Shown here one piece after another: positions 18,324 through 26,692 of a DNA stretch of 64,000 nucleotides. The notes beneath the pieces were generated by a model that did not search any database, had not been told where the DNA came from, and was given only the letters and a program-made list of their open reading frames with translations. This stretch comes from Listeria monocytogenes (GTDB lineage Bacteria > Bacillota > Bacilli > Lactobacillales > Listeriaceae). The translations under genes were made by a program, and so were the position numbers. Within the stretch, counting starts at the first letter, position 1, and every line of letters starts with the position of its first letter. The DNA lies in contig NZ_CP054041.1 in NCBI RefSeq assembly GCF_013282665.1, forward strand, positions 2,400,001-2,464,000, in the 5' to 3' direction.

Positions 18324-18329
18324 GGTTCG
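18316..18329. promoter_or_regulatory. LexA box 1
   Basis: On the minus strand it reads CGAAC-CTTT-GTTTG, matching the Gram-positive LexA (Cheo-type) box CGAACNNNNGTTYG. Confidence 0.75.
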
Positions 18330-18336
18330 TTTTTTA

Positions 18337-18365
18337 TTGACATATACGAACGGTTGTTCTATAAT
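18337..18365 (+). promoter_or_regulatory. yneA promoter with embedded LexA box 2
   Basis: TTGACA (18337-18342), 17 bases, TATAAT (18360-18365). The LexA box CGAACGGTTGTTCT (18347-18360) fills the spacer, so LexA binding blocks polymerase until SOS induction. Confidence 0.85.
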
Positions 18366-18374
18366 ATAGAAAAG

Positions 18375-18388
18375 CGAACGTACATTCT
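18375..18388. promoter_or_regulatory. LexA box 3 (near-consensus) in the yneA leader
   Basis: CGAAC-GTAC-ATTC has one mismatch in the right half (A for G). It lies just downstream of the yneA -10 element and before the ribosome-binding site. Confidence 0.6.
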
Positions 18389-18405
18389 TTTTGGAGGGAT
18401 TATTA

Positions 18406-18735
18406 ATGACTATGAAATTAATTTGGGATAAATTTTATGTTTCTATTATATTTGTACTTACTTGCATCGTACTAGGAATCATTTTAATGTGTACTGTAGT
18501 TGGCGGGGGAAACGACTATTCAGAAGTGAACGTAAGTGAAGGGGATTCATTATGGGCACTGGCAGATCAATATGCAGGGAAGAGTGATATGGCCAAAGCA
18601 GATTTTGTCAGCTGGGTAGAAAAAGAAAATAATTTAGCTGACGGCCATGTGGAAGCGGGAGAATCAGTAATTATCCCTGTACACAAAACAAAATTAATAA
18701 AGAGTGATAGCACGATTCAACTAGCAAACCAGTAA
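18406..18735 (+). CDS. yneA: SOS-induced cell-division inhibitor YneA
   Basis: 109 aa. The ATG at 18406 follows ttggaggga. An N-terminal membrane segment (about 10-35: [19 protein letters not shown]) precedes an extracellular LysM-like domain ([16 protein letters not shown] to VIIPV). In Bacillus and Listeria, YneA delays septation during the SOS response. The promoter carries an embedded LexA box. It is followed by the DUF896 gene, as in the yneA-yneB-ynzC region of Bacillus, but no yneB recombinase-like gene is present here. Confidence 0.9.
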   Translation: MTMKLIWDKFYVSIIFVLTCIVLGIILMCTVVGGGNDYSEVNVSEGDSLWALADQYAGKSDMAKADFVSWVEKENNLADGHVEAGESVIIPVHKTKLIKSDSTIQLANQ

Positions 18736-18830
18736 GGTCGATTTAGTGGCCGTTTATGATATAATATTAGAAAGTAGCTATTTGGTTGCTTTCTTATTTT
18801 TTATTCTAATAGAAGAAAAGGAGAATAACG

Positions 18831-19058
18831 ATGCTAGAAAAAGCTAAAATAGATCGTATTAATGAGCTTTCTAAAAGGAAAAAAGCTGGAACATTAACTG
18901 CCGCAGAAAAAGTGGAGCAAGATAAATTACGAAAAGAATATATAAAGTCTTTCCGAACACATATGAAAGGTACAATTGAAAACACAACGATTATTGACCC
19001 TAACGGAAAAGATGTAACTCCGCATAAAGTGAAACAAATTAGAAAAAATAAGCACTAA
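18831..19058 (+). CDS. Small DUF896 (UPF0291/YnzC) family protein
   Basis: 75 aa. The ATG at 18831 follows aaaggagaat. It is a short, highly charged, mainly helical protein: IDRINELSKRKKAGTLTAAE near the start is the family signature, and KSFRTHMKGTIENTTIIDPNGKDVTP marks the C-terminal half. No transmembrane segment. Its function is not established. It sits in the yneA transcription unit (96 bases downstream), so LexA control of both is possible. Confidence 0.85.
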   Translation: MLEKAKIDRINELSKRKKAGTLTAAEKVEQDKLRKEYIKSFRTHMKGTIENTTIIDPNGKDVTPHKVKQIRKNKH

Positions 19059-19109
19059 TAATTAGTACCAAATAAACATTTATGAGCAAATGAACAAAAA
19101 TACCAATCA

Positions 19110-19155
19110 ATTAAGCAATTTAAAGCAATTATTAGTTGTGTTAATTGCTTTTTAG
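19110..19155 (+). terminator. Probable terminator before tkt
   Basis: aagcaatt repeats pair with a downstream ttaattgctt and are followed by T residues. The exact stem is ambiguous because the arm occurs twice. Confidence 0.45.
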
Positions 19156-19204
19156 GCTTATTATTAAAAGTAGTTAAAATTATATTGAAGAGAGGATGTT
19201 TCAT

Positions 19205-21199
19205 TTGTTCGATAACACAGATAGTTTAGCAGTGAATACAATTCGTACATTATCAATGGACGCAATTCAAAAAGCAAATTCTGGTCATCCAGGATTACCA
19301 ATGGGAGCAGCACCAATGGCTTACGCACTATGGTCGCGTGTATTAAATACTAACCCTAAGAATTCACATTGGTTTAACCGAGATCGTTTTGTACTTTCTG
19401 CTGGGCATGGCTCCATGCTTTTATATAGTTTATTACACTTAAGTGGATTCAAATTAGAATTAGAAGATCTTAAAAATTTCCGTCAATGGGAAAGTAAAAC
19501 TCCTGGTCACCCGGAATATCGTTATACAGATGGTGTAGACGCAACTACTGGTCCGCTTGGTCAAGGTATTGCGATGGCTGTTGGTATGGCTATGGCAGAA
19601 AGACATTTAGAAGCGAAATATAATAAAGATGGTTTCCCAGTGGTGGATCATTATACTTACGCACTATGCGGAGATGGTGACTTAATGGAAGGTGTTGCTT
19701 CAGAAGCAGCTTCTTATGCAGGTCATCAACAATTAGGAAGATTAGTTGTTCTCTATGATTCCAATGATATCTCTCTTGATGGTGATTTAGACAAATCTTT
19801 CTCTGAAAATGTAAAACAACGCTTTGAAGCTTATGGTTGGGAACATTTATTAGTAAAAGACGGTAATGATACAGCTGAAATTTTAGCTGCAATCGAAAAA
19901 GCGAAACAAAACACTTCTCAACCTACTATGATCGAAGTGAAAACTGTTATCGGTTTTGGTGCTCCAAATGCTGGTACAAGTAAAGTTCACGGTGCTCCAC
20001 TAGGCGATGAAGGTATTTTAGAAGCGAAAAAAGCTTATGGTTGGAACTACGAAGAGAAATTCTTTGTTCCTGAAGAAGTTACTGCTCGCTTTAAAGAAAC
20101 AATTGGCGAACGTGGTGAAAAAGCAGAAACAGCTTGGAATGAGTTATTTGCTTCCTATAAAGCAGAATATCCAGAGCTTGCTAAACAATTAGAAGATAGC
20201 TTGAACAACAAGTTACCTGCTGATTGGGATGCAGACCTTCCAGTATATGATGATTCCAAAGCGCTTGCTAGTCGTGCTTCCAGTGGAGAAGTAATCAACG
20301 CGTTAGCTGGGAAAATCCCAACCATTTTTGGTGGATCTGCTGACCTTGCAGGTTCGAATAATACAACCATTAAAACAGATGGTGAATTTACAAAAGCGAC
20401 TCCAGCGGAAAGAAACATTTGGTTTGGTGTTCGTGAATTTGCGATGGGTGCTGCACTAAATGGTATGGCACTTCACGGTGGATTACAAGTGTACGGCGGA
20501 ACATTCTTCGTATTCTCTGATTATGTACGTGCTGCTATTCGTTTGTCTGCCATTCAACATTTACCAGTAACTTATGTAATGACACATGATAGTATTGCTG
20601 TAGGTGAAGATGGCCCAACACATGAACCAATTGAACAACTTGCAAGCTTACGAGCAATGCCAGGGCTTTCTGTTATTCGTCCTGCTGATGGAAATGAAGT
20701 AGTGGAAGCTTGGAAACTTGCTATCACTTCTAAATCTACACCTCATGTACTTGTTCTTACTCGCCAAGGGTTACCAACATTACCAAACTCTGCTAAATTA
20801 ACTGCAGAAGGCGTTAAAAAAGGTGCTTACGTAATTTCACCTGCAAAAGGGGAAGTGCCGGAAGCAATCATTCTTGCGAGTGGTTCTGAAGTTAACTTAG
20901 CTATCGAAGCACAAAAAGAACTTCAATCCCAAGGAACAGATGTATCAGTTGTTAGTGTGCCATCGTTTGATTTATTCGAGCAACAATCAGCAGAATACAA
21001 AGAAAGTGTTCTACCGAATGCTGTTAGAAAACGTGTAGCAGTAGAGATGGGTGCTAGCTTTGGTTGGGAGCGGTATGTTGGTTTAGATGGTAAAGTTATC
21101 GGAATTGACAAATTTGGTGCTTCTGCTCCAGGCGAAACTGTTATCAAGAATTATGGCTTTACTGTTGAAAACGTCGTTAAAACAGTAAAATCACTTTAA
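19205..21199 (+). CDS. tkt: Transketolase
   Basis: 664 aa from a TTG at 19205, about 10 bases after gagagga. The ATG at 19196 directly abuts the ribosome-binding site and is unlikely. [29 protein letters not shown] opens the thiamine-diphosphate domain. [14 protein letters not shown]...YDSNDIS is the TPP/Mg motif (GDG to N), and [19 protein letters not shown] lies in the pyrimidine domain. It moves two-carbon units between pentose-phosphate sugars in the cytosol and supplies ribose-5-phosphate and erythrose-4-phosphate. Length is normal. Single gene between two terminators. Confidence 0.97.
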   Translation: MFDNTDSLAVNTIRTLSMDAIQKANSGHPGLPMGAAPMAYALWSRVLNTNPKNSHWFNRDRFVLSAGHGSMLLYSLLHLSGFKLELEDLKNFRQWESKTPGHPEYRYTDGVDATTGPLGQGIAMAVGMAMAERHLEAKYNKDGFPVVDHYTYALCGDGDLMEGVASEAASYAGHQQLGRLVVLYDSNDISLDGDLDKSFSENVKQRFEAYGWEHLLVKDGNDTAEILAAIEKAKQNTSQPTMIEVKTVIGFGAPNAGTSKVHGAPLGDEGILEAKKAYGWNYEEKFFVPEEVTARFKETIGERGEKAETAWNELFASYKAEYPELAKQLEDSLNNKLPADWDADLPVYDDSKALASRASSGEVINALAGKIPTIFGGSADLAGSNNTTIKTDGEFTKATPAERNIWFGVREFAMGAALNGMALHGGLQVYGGTFFVFSDYVRAAIRLSAIQHLPVTYVMTHDSIAVGEDGPTHEPIEQLASLRAMPGLSVIRPADGNEVVEAWKLAITSKSTPHVLVLTRQGLPTLPNSAKLTAEGVKKGAYVISPAKGEVPEAIILASGSEVNLAIEAQKELQSQGTDVSVVSVPSFDLFEQQSAEYKESVLPNAVRKRVAVEMGASFGWERYVGLDGKVIGIDKFGASAPGETVIKNYGFTVENVVKTVKSL

Positions 21200-21209
21200 T
21201 GAAACAATC

Positions 21210-21248
21210 GGACCGTTACTAGTTTTTCTAGAGCGGTCTGTTTTTTTA
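21210..21248 (+). terminator. Rho-independent terminator after tkt
   Basis: The stem cggaccg-ttactag / ctagagcggtctg has a small internal mismatch and is followed by seven T. Confidence 0.8.
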
Positions 21249-21353
21249 TGCTTTTTTTAGATTGCGTCGTGGTGCCATTAATGATATAATTACGAGGTTG
21301 TTTGCGACTTTTATTGATAAATTAATCAAGATGATATGTTTTCTTGAAAAGTA

Positions 21354-21382
21354 TTGTCTGTTTAATATAAATCAAGTACAAT
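21354..21382 (+). promoter_or_regulatory. SigA-type promoter for yneF
   Basis: TTGTCT (21354-21359), 17 bases, TACAAT (21377-21382), 38 bases before the yneF ATG. Confidence 0.55.
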
Positions 21383-21419
21383 AAAAGAGGATTTTGTTTC
21401 AAGGAGGAGAAAAGAGACT

Positions 21420-21659
21420 ATGTGGATTTACATTCTTGTCGGCATTATTTGTTTACTAGCTGGTCTTGCGGGAGGATTCTTTATTGCAAGACGTTACATG
21501 ATGAGCTATTTAAAAAACAATCCGCCAATTAACGAACAAATGTTACAAATGATGATGGCACAAATGGGTCAAAAACCATCACAAAAGAAAATCAATCAAA
21601 TGATGAGTGCGATGAACAAACAGCAAGAAAAAGAAAAACCGAAAAAAGCTAAGAAATAA
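21420..21659 (+). CDS. yneF: YneF family (UPF0154) small membrane protein
   Basis: 79 aa. The ATG at 21420 follows aaggaggag. A single N-terminal membrane helix (about 3-24, with a [13 protein letters not shown] end) precedes a cytosolic tail rich in Met, Gln and Lys ([25 protein letters not shown]). This matches the conserved YneF family, which also follows tkt in Bacillus. The function is not known. A perfect-stem terminator follows and separates it from the minus-strand cassette. Confidence 0.88.
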   Translation: MWIYILVGIICLLAGLAGGFFIARRYMMSYLKNNPPINEQMLQMMMAQMGQKPSQKKINQMMSAMNKQQEKEKPKKAKK

Positions 21660-21676
21660 TCTTTTAACAAGAGTAA

Positions 21677-21725
21677 AACCCTTTAAAATTAGTTTGTAAA
21701 AAGCTAATTTTAAAGGGTTTTTTTA
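21677..21725. terminator. Bidirectional terminator between yneF and the minus-strand cassette
   Basis: A long, nearly perfect stem (aaaccctttaaaattag / ctaattttaaagggttt) is flanked by A and T tracts. It ends both yneF and the six-gene operon; the last codons of the DUF2785 gene lie inside its right arm. Confidence 0.9.
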
Positions 21726-22552
21726 TTAGTAGAATTAGCATCATTTTTTCTTATATAACGAGTTACAATAGGAAATAAATTAAAATCTACATCATAATTT
21801 AAAACAGTTAATTTTATTAGAAGCGTTTGAGTAAACTGTTTAATATTTATCAGTGGTATTTCTGGAAGGTGGCTGGGAATTGTTTCTGAAATGGAATTTA
21901 ACCAATTTTTTACTTCTTCGTTATTTATTTTTTGTTCAAAGAGGGCTGTTATTAATATATTACTTAGGCGCTCATCTTCTTCACCAGTTAGTATGTTAGT
22001 GTTGTTCTTATAAAAAAATGTAATTGCAGTCATTATTTTTTTTACATCTATTTCATTAATTGTTCTTTGATAAATTAGTTCATCTAGAGCGTCTGCTGTA
22101 TGTGCGATGCAATGGGCCCAACCTTTTTCCTCAATAAAAGAGTGCGTATTTTTTTCTTTTTCTAGTAGTTCAATTAGCAAATCCAAAGTTTTTCTAATTT
22201 CATTATCAGTTAAGAAATTATGGACCTTATTATTTTCTAGTAGTAATGCTATAATTAATGCTAAAAATGAGCGTTGAAATACTGCATCTGAGTCAATAAT
22301 ATTAATCTTGAATAGTAAATTATTCTTATTGACTGCGTAATTATAAATTCTCATTTTTTGTTCTGTAGTTAAATTATCATGAACAACAAGCCATTCGGAA
22401 AAAATATTATAAGCAATATGATCTCTCAATTCACTATCAATAGAAGAAAGATAGGACAACATAGTATCAATTATTTCGTTAGAAGCATCTGGGTCATTAG
22501 GTAAGATATAATTATTTTGTTTTAATGTATTGAATAAATTAGAATTATGCAC
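21710..22552 (-). CDS. Probable DUF2785 family protein, last gene of the six-gene cassette
   Basis: 280 aa from a GTG start at 22552 (agtaggt upstream). No signal peptide or membrane helix; the predicted fold is all-helical, repeat-like. The segment GWAHCIAHTADALDEL (144-159) and a later GEEDERL match what I recall of DUF2785, a family of unknown function; this is recognition from memory. It lies 18 bases after the methyltransferase stop, so it belongs to the same transcript. The coding sequence is visibly richer in A+T than the flanking core genes. The stop codon is within the shared terminator. Confidence 0.7.
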   Translation of the reverse strand: MHNSNLFNTLKQNNYILPNDPDASNEIIDTMLSYLSSIDSELRDHIAYNIFSEWLVVHDNLTTEQKMRIYNYAVNKNNLLFKINIIDSDAVFQRSFLALIIALLLENNKVHNFLTDNEIRKTLDLLIELLEKEKNTHSFIEEKGWAHCIAHTADALDELIYQRTINEIDVKKIMTAITFFYKNNTNILTGEEDERLSNILITALFEQKINNEEVKNWLNSISETIPSHLPEIPLINIKQFTQTLLIKLTVLNYDVDFNLFPIVTRYIRKNDANSTNKKTL

Positions 22553-22570
22553 AATAATACCTACTTTCTT

Positions 22571-23302
22571 TTAGTTTTTAGTTGCAGATATAAGCAGCAT
22601 CATTGGCCGTCGGTATTCATCTTGCATTTCGGGTAGCGCTTTTAGTTCTGGAGCCGGTTCGGGTTCGATTACGCTATTAATTCGGAAGCCGTTTTGTAGT
22701 AATGTTTGGATATAACTGGTAAGCGTACGATGATATTTCTGGACGTCCTCTCCAAGGAAGTGACTTGTGCGCACAGATTCGTTGAAGTAACGGTCGACGG
22801 GCCAGTGCAACTTATTTCCGGCTTCATCCGTATACCAATCTTGACGTCCGTCTGCTGTAAATACTGGATGCTCTACGGAGAATATGAAAGAGCCGCCCGA
22901 TTTTATGTTAACATGGACTTTCTGACAAATTTCGTCAAAGGAAGCTACGTAATGAAGTGCCAGTGAACTTAGAACAATATCATATGTTTCTGGCTCTAAA
23001 TCTATATCCTCTATAGCTTTTTGCTCGTAATGAACTACCGGGGAGGTTGTTTTTTGTTTGGCTTCAGCAAGCATTCGTTTGGATAAATCGATACCAAGTA
23101 CTTTTTGTGCACCATGGTCAGCGGCATAAATGCAGTGCCATCCAAATCCACACCCTAAATCAAGGACTACTTTTTGGTGGAAATCAGGGAGTAGCTTTTT
23201 AAATTCATGCCATTCACCAGCTGCTTTTAATCCTTCCTTGGAGCGGGGCATTTGGCTATATTGTTCAAAAAAATGTTTATCATCATATTTATTTTCTTTC
23301 AT
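22571..23302 (-). CDS. Class I SAM-dependent methyltransferase (cassette gene 5)
   Basis: 243 aa from the ATG at 23302 (gaggaa upstream). The Rossmann-type motif I VVLDLGCGFGWHCIYAA (46-61) and post-I acidic residue (VLGIDLSKRML) are clear. SSLALHYV is a motif IV-like region without the NPPY or DPPY of DNA amino-methylases. It looks like the small-molecule/methyltransferase type 11 group; the substrate is unknown. It is 22 bases downstream of the IbrB-like gene and 18 bases upstream of the DUF2785 gene. The frame is richer in G+C than its cassette neighbours, so it may have a different origin or be a later addition. Confidence 0.85.
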   Translation of the reverse strand: MKENKYDDKHFFEQYSQMPRSKEGLKAAGEWHEFKKLLPDFHQKVVLDLGCGFGWHCIYAADHGAQKVLGIDLSKRMLAEAKQKTTSPVVHYEQKAIEDIDLEPETYDIVLSSLALHYVASFDEICQKVHVNIKSGGSFIFSVEHPVFTADGRQDWYTDEAGNKLHWPVDRYFNESVRTSHFLGEDVQKYHRTLTSYIQTLLQNGFRINSVIEPEPAPELKALPEMQDEYRRPMMLLISATKN

Positions 23303-23324
23303 TTCTTATTCCTCTTTTCATCGA

Positions 23325-23831
23325 TTAATCAGATGCATGACTGAATTCTTTTTCTAAGAAGAGGTGAGCAAGTCCACTCACTTGTTTTAAGCGCAAGATT
23401 TCGTTGGCGTCCATTCCAATGTTTTTCATAATCCAACTATCGGACATTCCGCTGTCTACAAGTTCGCTCACAATGTTGGACATTAATTCTACGTTATGGA
23501 ATCCACGCGCGCGATTATGGCGTATAGTTGAGGCCATTCGATTCACGGTATCTTTTTCTAGGATGACAACTGGTAGGTATTCGTTTTCTCGTTCGCGGAT
23601 TCGTTTGGAAGTAGTCATGATTGTGTAACGGTGGAACCCATCTATTATTTCATATTTATCGCTACCTTCCAAGGGATAACAAACAATGGGTTGAGTAAAC
23701 CCATCTTCCCAAATTGATTTTTCAAGCAGTTTGAGTTCAAGCGGCGGGACGGTGTTCGGATTATAGTTATTTGCTTGTAGTTTTGTGTAGTGTATTGGAG
23801 TGACGCTATATACTGGGCTTTTGTAATTCAT
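23325..23831 (-). CDS. IbrB-like ParB/sulfiredoxin-fold protein (cassette gene 4)
   Basis: 168 aa from the ATG at 23831, 5 bases after gaggtg and 9 bases after the IbrA-like stop. The N-terminal ParB/Srx domain includes SIWEDGFTQPIVCYP, then IDGFHRY (63-69), the nucleotide-binding G-x-x-R-type motif. IRHNRARGFHNVELMSNIV (103-121) and a C-terminal SDSWIMKNIGMDANEILRLKQ helix-turn-helix-like stretch follow. The latter parts are characteristic of IbrB of E. coli, which pairs with IbrA and was described as a regulator of eib genes. The same pairing here supports the family call. The biochemical activity is unknown. Confidence 0.82.
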   Translation of the reverse strand: MNYKSPVYSVTPIHYTKLQANNYNPNTVPPLELKLLEKSIWEDGFTQPIVCYPLEGSDKYEIIDGFHRYTIMTTSKRIRERENEYLPVVILEKDTVNRMASTIRHNRARGFHNVELMSNIVSELVDSGMSDSWIMKNIGMDANEILRLKQVSGLAHLFLEKEFSHASD

Positions 23832-23840
23832 TATTTCACC

Positions 23841-25145
23841 TCATAAGATATTATTATATTTCTCTAGTGCGTTTTTTCGCTTCTCTAGTTCTAATTTTGT
23901 TTGACCAAATCCCATATATTTGCAGGTATAATCATTTTTCAAAATAGCAATACACATCCGTTTGTAAGTAGGGACGCTTGCAAACTCTTTGATTTTTAAA
24001 TCGTCTGGATACTCTTTAAAGCGAACGATTTCCATAGGATTGGTATATACTCGATTGTTTTGTGGTTTACCAAGGAAATCTGCTTGGACATCTAATTTTT
24101 TCAATTCCTCAACAGTTTCTACTTTTAAAGCGCCGCCTTTTTCGGTCCAGTATGTAATACTTGTTTTGAATTTTTTTAAATAGCGCTCTCTCGTGTAACT
24201 CGGCAAAGTCGTGAGTAAAAACTCTAAATACGATTTCCATGTATGATTTTTTGGTAATTTAATTTCTTTCCAAGCCATTGCGGAGGTGCCGCCGTAAATT
24301 GCGGTGAAATTAGCACCGTTTACGCGACCAACTAGTTTGGACCAAAGAGCGGGTTCGATAACACGATATAATTTAAGACTTTCTGTGGCAGAATCGTTAA
24401 AAGGGCTAGCGACACGCATATCGTGTACAGTTAAACCTGCTTGATAGAATAAATCATATATTTTATTATAGGACCATTGAAATTTAGCATTTGCAATCCA
24501 AATATCTTCCACTCGCCAGTCGTGTATTGGATAGGCGTTGTATATGTTTTTGGAAATTTCCGTAGTCCAATTGTACTTTTTATACATTCGTTCTTTTTTA
24601 TGAATCGCGTTATAACGATTAAGGGATTCTTGTTGTCTTATGCCAATTAAAGCAATTGTTTTTTTTGCGTTATTCTTAGTATGTAGCCAGTGAATGATTT
24701 TTTTATTAAATTCATAATCCCAAAGATTTTCAAAATCAAAGTCAAAAGGAGCATTATCTTCATTGATGACGAATGGAAAGGAGGGCATATTTCTAACCCA
24801 AATATCTTGTTTAGATTTTTCCCAGGGTTTCCAGTGGTCAGTAAACATTGAAACGGCGGATTGAGCCGCGATTGGAAGGCAACACCAAAGCGGCTCGATA
24901 ATATCTAAATTACTGGTTAACATTTCGGTAACAAAGGTAGTTGTAGCGCTATACTGACCTTCGTAGTCTAAATGATATACGTAGATTTTCTTTTGTATAT
25001 GATGTTTTCGCATGTAATCAATCATGAGATGTAGCATGACTGCACTATCTTTACCGCCTGAAAAAGAAACGATGATATTGTCAAATTCGGAAAAAATTAC
25101 TTCCATTCGTTCTTGGGAAGCATCAAAGACTGTTCTAGAAAGCAT
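23841..25145 (-). CDS. IbrA-like PP-loop ATPase / PAPS-reductase-family protein (cassette gene 3)
   Basis: 434 aa, overlapping the helicase gene by 11 bases, with gaggtg inside the helicase 3' end. The PP-loop SFSGGKDSAVMLHL (SGGKDS at 29-34) marks the adenine-nucleotide alpha-hydrolase/PAPS reductase fold. A C-terminal region (about 280-430, with TYKRMCIAILKNDYTCKYMGFGQTK) fits the DUF3440-type extension of IbrA. The C-terminal ECGLH cysteine motif of true PAPS reductases is absent, so sulfate assimilation is unlikely and no cys genes lie nearby. By family, the PP-loop activates a substrate by adenylation; the substrate is not known. A nucleic-acid-linked function is inferred only from the helicase and ParB-fold partners. 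Confidence 0.85.
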   Translation of the reverse strand: MLSRTVFDASQERMEVIFSEFDNIIVSFSGGKDSAVMLHLMIDYMRKHHIQKKIYVYHLDYEGQYSATTTFVTEMLTSNLDIIEPLWCCLPIAAQSAVSMFTDHWKPWEKSKQDIWVRNMPSFPFVINEDNAPFDFDFENLWDYEFNKKIIHWLHTKNNAKKTIALIGIRQQESLNRYNAIHKKERMYKKYNWTTEISKNIYNAYPIHDWRVEDIWIANAKFQWSYNKIYDLFYQAGLTVHDMRVASPFNDSATESLKLYRVIEPALWSKLVGRVNGANFTAIYGGTSAMAWKEIKLPKNHTWKSYLEFLLTTLPSYTRERYLKKFKTSITYWTEKGGALKVETVEELKKLDVQADFLGKPQNNRVYTNPMEIVRFKEYPDDLKIKEFASVPTYKRMCIAILKNDYTCKYMGFGQTKLELEKRKNALEKYNNIL

Positions 25146-26334
25146 CCATTATCACCTCAAAAGAATTTTTTTGTGAGAGTTCTTTTTTGAATTCTTGCAA
25201 TAGGTTTGTTTTCTTAGAAATATTTATATCAATAAGAGAATCGAGTCCAACGTTCCCACTTAAATCATGGTAGTAGCAGTCTTGCGTTTGTCCGGTCCGG
25301 TAAATCCGCCTTTCAGATTGATCACGCTGAGAATAGTCAAATGTTTTATCGAAGTAAATAATTTGATTATAAAATTGCAAATTGAGTCCATAAGAAGATT
25401 TAGCAAAAGTAGTAATTTTTACATTAGGGAATGCTTTTTGTAATGCTTCTTCAGAACGTTTGTATTTACAAAAAATAATCGTCGTTTCTTCTTTTCCGGC
25501 GACTAAAGATTTAGTAATAGTAAATTTTTCGGAGGAGAGACAGTAACAGTGTTGCATGACTTGAGACATTTCTAAAAAATTAATATTAATGGTATATGCT
25601 GCTGCTTTTTGCAGATAGTCTTCTTTTATTTTGTAATATTGTTTTAAAAGTTCCTCATCAATCGAAAAATCATGACGAATATAATGCCACTTAACTGCTA
25701 ACTCATGTGAAGAAGTAAAAATATATGGTGCGATTAGTTTATGTAAGTACTCTAAATTATGATACTTTTTAATAATGTCCATTGATTGTTGCTTGCTTTG
25801 AGTTAGTTGTGTAATCGTTACGTATTCACAAAACGTCTTTTTAAACTGCGAAAAACTTAGATTTAATATTTTAGGAGATAAAAACTCTAGTTGGGACCAA
25901 AGATCTAAAATATTTCGACTAAGCGGGGTGCCATTCATAATTAATTTGTAGGTAGCGAGTCGTGAAAGTTTGATTGCCCGCTGTGTTCGAAGCGCTTGGA
26001 CATTTTTGATTTTTAAGCTTTCATCCATAATAATGTAGCTATTGGTTGAATTTTTTAGTTTGTCACGACAATAGAGGTATAAGCGATCAGAGTTAGAGAG
26101 AGATTCAATACCGATAATTTCTTGCGGGAATTTATAACCCCATTTGTTTATTTCTGTTTCGAGATTTGCTTTTGTTTGGAAAGGAGTAATCCATAACACA
26201 TAATCTGGTTTTGCATCATTGATTAATTCACAAGCTACCCGTGTCTTCCCGCTACCCGGTTTCATAAACAGAGCACCAACTTTATATTTTTTAAGCTTTA
26301 CCAGTGCTTGTTTCTGGCTATCTAATAAGGTCAT
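25135..26334 (-). CDS. SNF2-like DEAD/DEAH-type helicase or translocase (cassette gene 2)
   Basis: 399 aa from the ATG at 26334; a TTG two codons upstream is possible. Walker A is KPGSGKT (25-31), the Walker B equivalent is IIMDES (101-106), motif III is NGTPLS (134-139), and near the C-terminus QRDQSERRIYRTGQTQ is the SNF2 motif VI with arginine finger. It is short for an SNF2 protein (no accessory domains), resembling compact helicases in phage replication modules. It probably translocates on double-stranded DNA using ATP. It overlaps the upstream gene by 17 bases and the IbrA-like gene by 11, so translation is tightly coupled. Confidence 0.87.
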   Translation of the reverse strand: MTLLDSQKQALVKLKKYKVGALFMKPGSGKTRVACELINDAKPDYVLWITPFQTKANLETEINKWGYKFPQEIIGIESLSNSDRLYLYCRDKLKNSTNSYIIMDESLKIKNVQALRTQRAIKLSRLATYKLIMNGTPLSRNILDLWSQLEFLSPKILNLSFSQFKKTFCEYVTITQLTQSKQQSMDIIKKYHNLEYLHKLIAPYIFTSSHELAVKWHYIRHDFSIDEELLKQYYKIKEDYLQKAAAYTININFLEMSQVMQHCYCLSSEKFTITKSLVAGKEETTIIFCKYKRSEEALQKAFPNVKITTFAKSSYGLNLQFYNQIIYFDKTFDYSQRDQSERRIYRTGQTQDCYYHDLSGNVGLDSLIDINISKKTNLLQEFKKELSQKNSFEVIMDAF

Positions 26335-26692
26335 TTTCAATTATCACATCTTTTTCTATTTTTTTAGGGATATGTGTACGTACTTTGACAATGCAATCTT
26401 TTACTTTTTTTGTATGGAAGAATTGCATTATTCCTTCACTTTCATTTTGGAAGGTGTGGATCATTTGGGCTGCACTTATTTCTTTTTTTTCTGTATGTTT
26501 CTTTAGAAAGAAGTTCCACGTATCTGGAAAATAAAAATAGCTGTATTCGGATGTGAGTGAAAACACCATTTTTTTAGGTAGTAAGAAAAAATAACCTTGA
26601 TATTCACTTTCTGAAGGCATTTCGATAATTGTTTGCTTATCCCACTGTTCTATTCGTTCGCTATATGTATATATTTTGTACCATTTAACCAT
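26318..26692 (-). CDS. Unknown 124-aa protein, first gene of the six-gene cassette
   Basis: 124 aa. I do not recognise it. It is soluble, rich in aromatic residues (KWYKIYTYSERIEQW, EYSYFYFPDTWNFF) and ends in a charged tail; no signal peptide or membrane segment is seen. The ATG at 26692 has taggag about 12 bases upstream. It overlaps the helicase gene by 17 bases and is the promoter-proximal gene of the operon. Composition is as AT-rich as the rest of the cassette. Role unknown; the tight coupling suggests it works with the helicase. Confidence 0.7.
   Translation of the reverse strand: MVKWYKIYTYSERIEQWDKQTIIEMPSESEYQGYFFLLPKKMVFSLTSEYSYFYFPDTWNFFLKKHTEKKEISAAQMIHTFQNESEGIMQFFHTKKVKDCIVKVRTHIPKKIEKDVIIENDLIR

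Noticed and set aside
23841..25145. Annotation of the PP-loop protein as a sulfate-assimilation PAPS reductase
   Set aside because: It lacks the C-terminal cysteine motif, has a long extra domain, and no cys genes are near; the IbrA-like call fits better.
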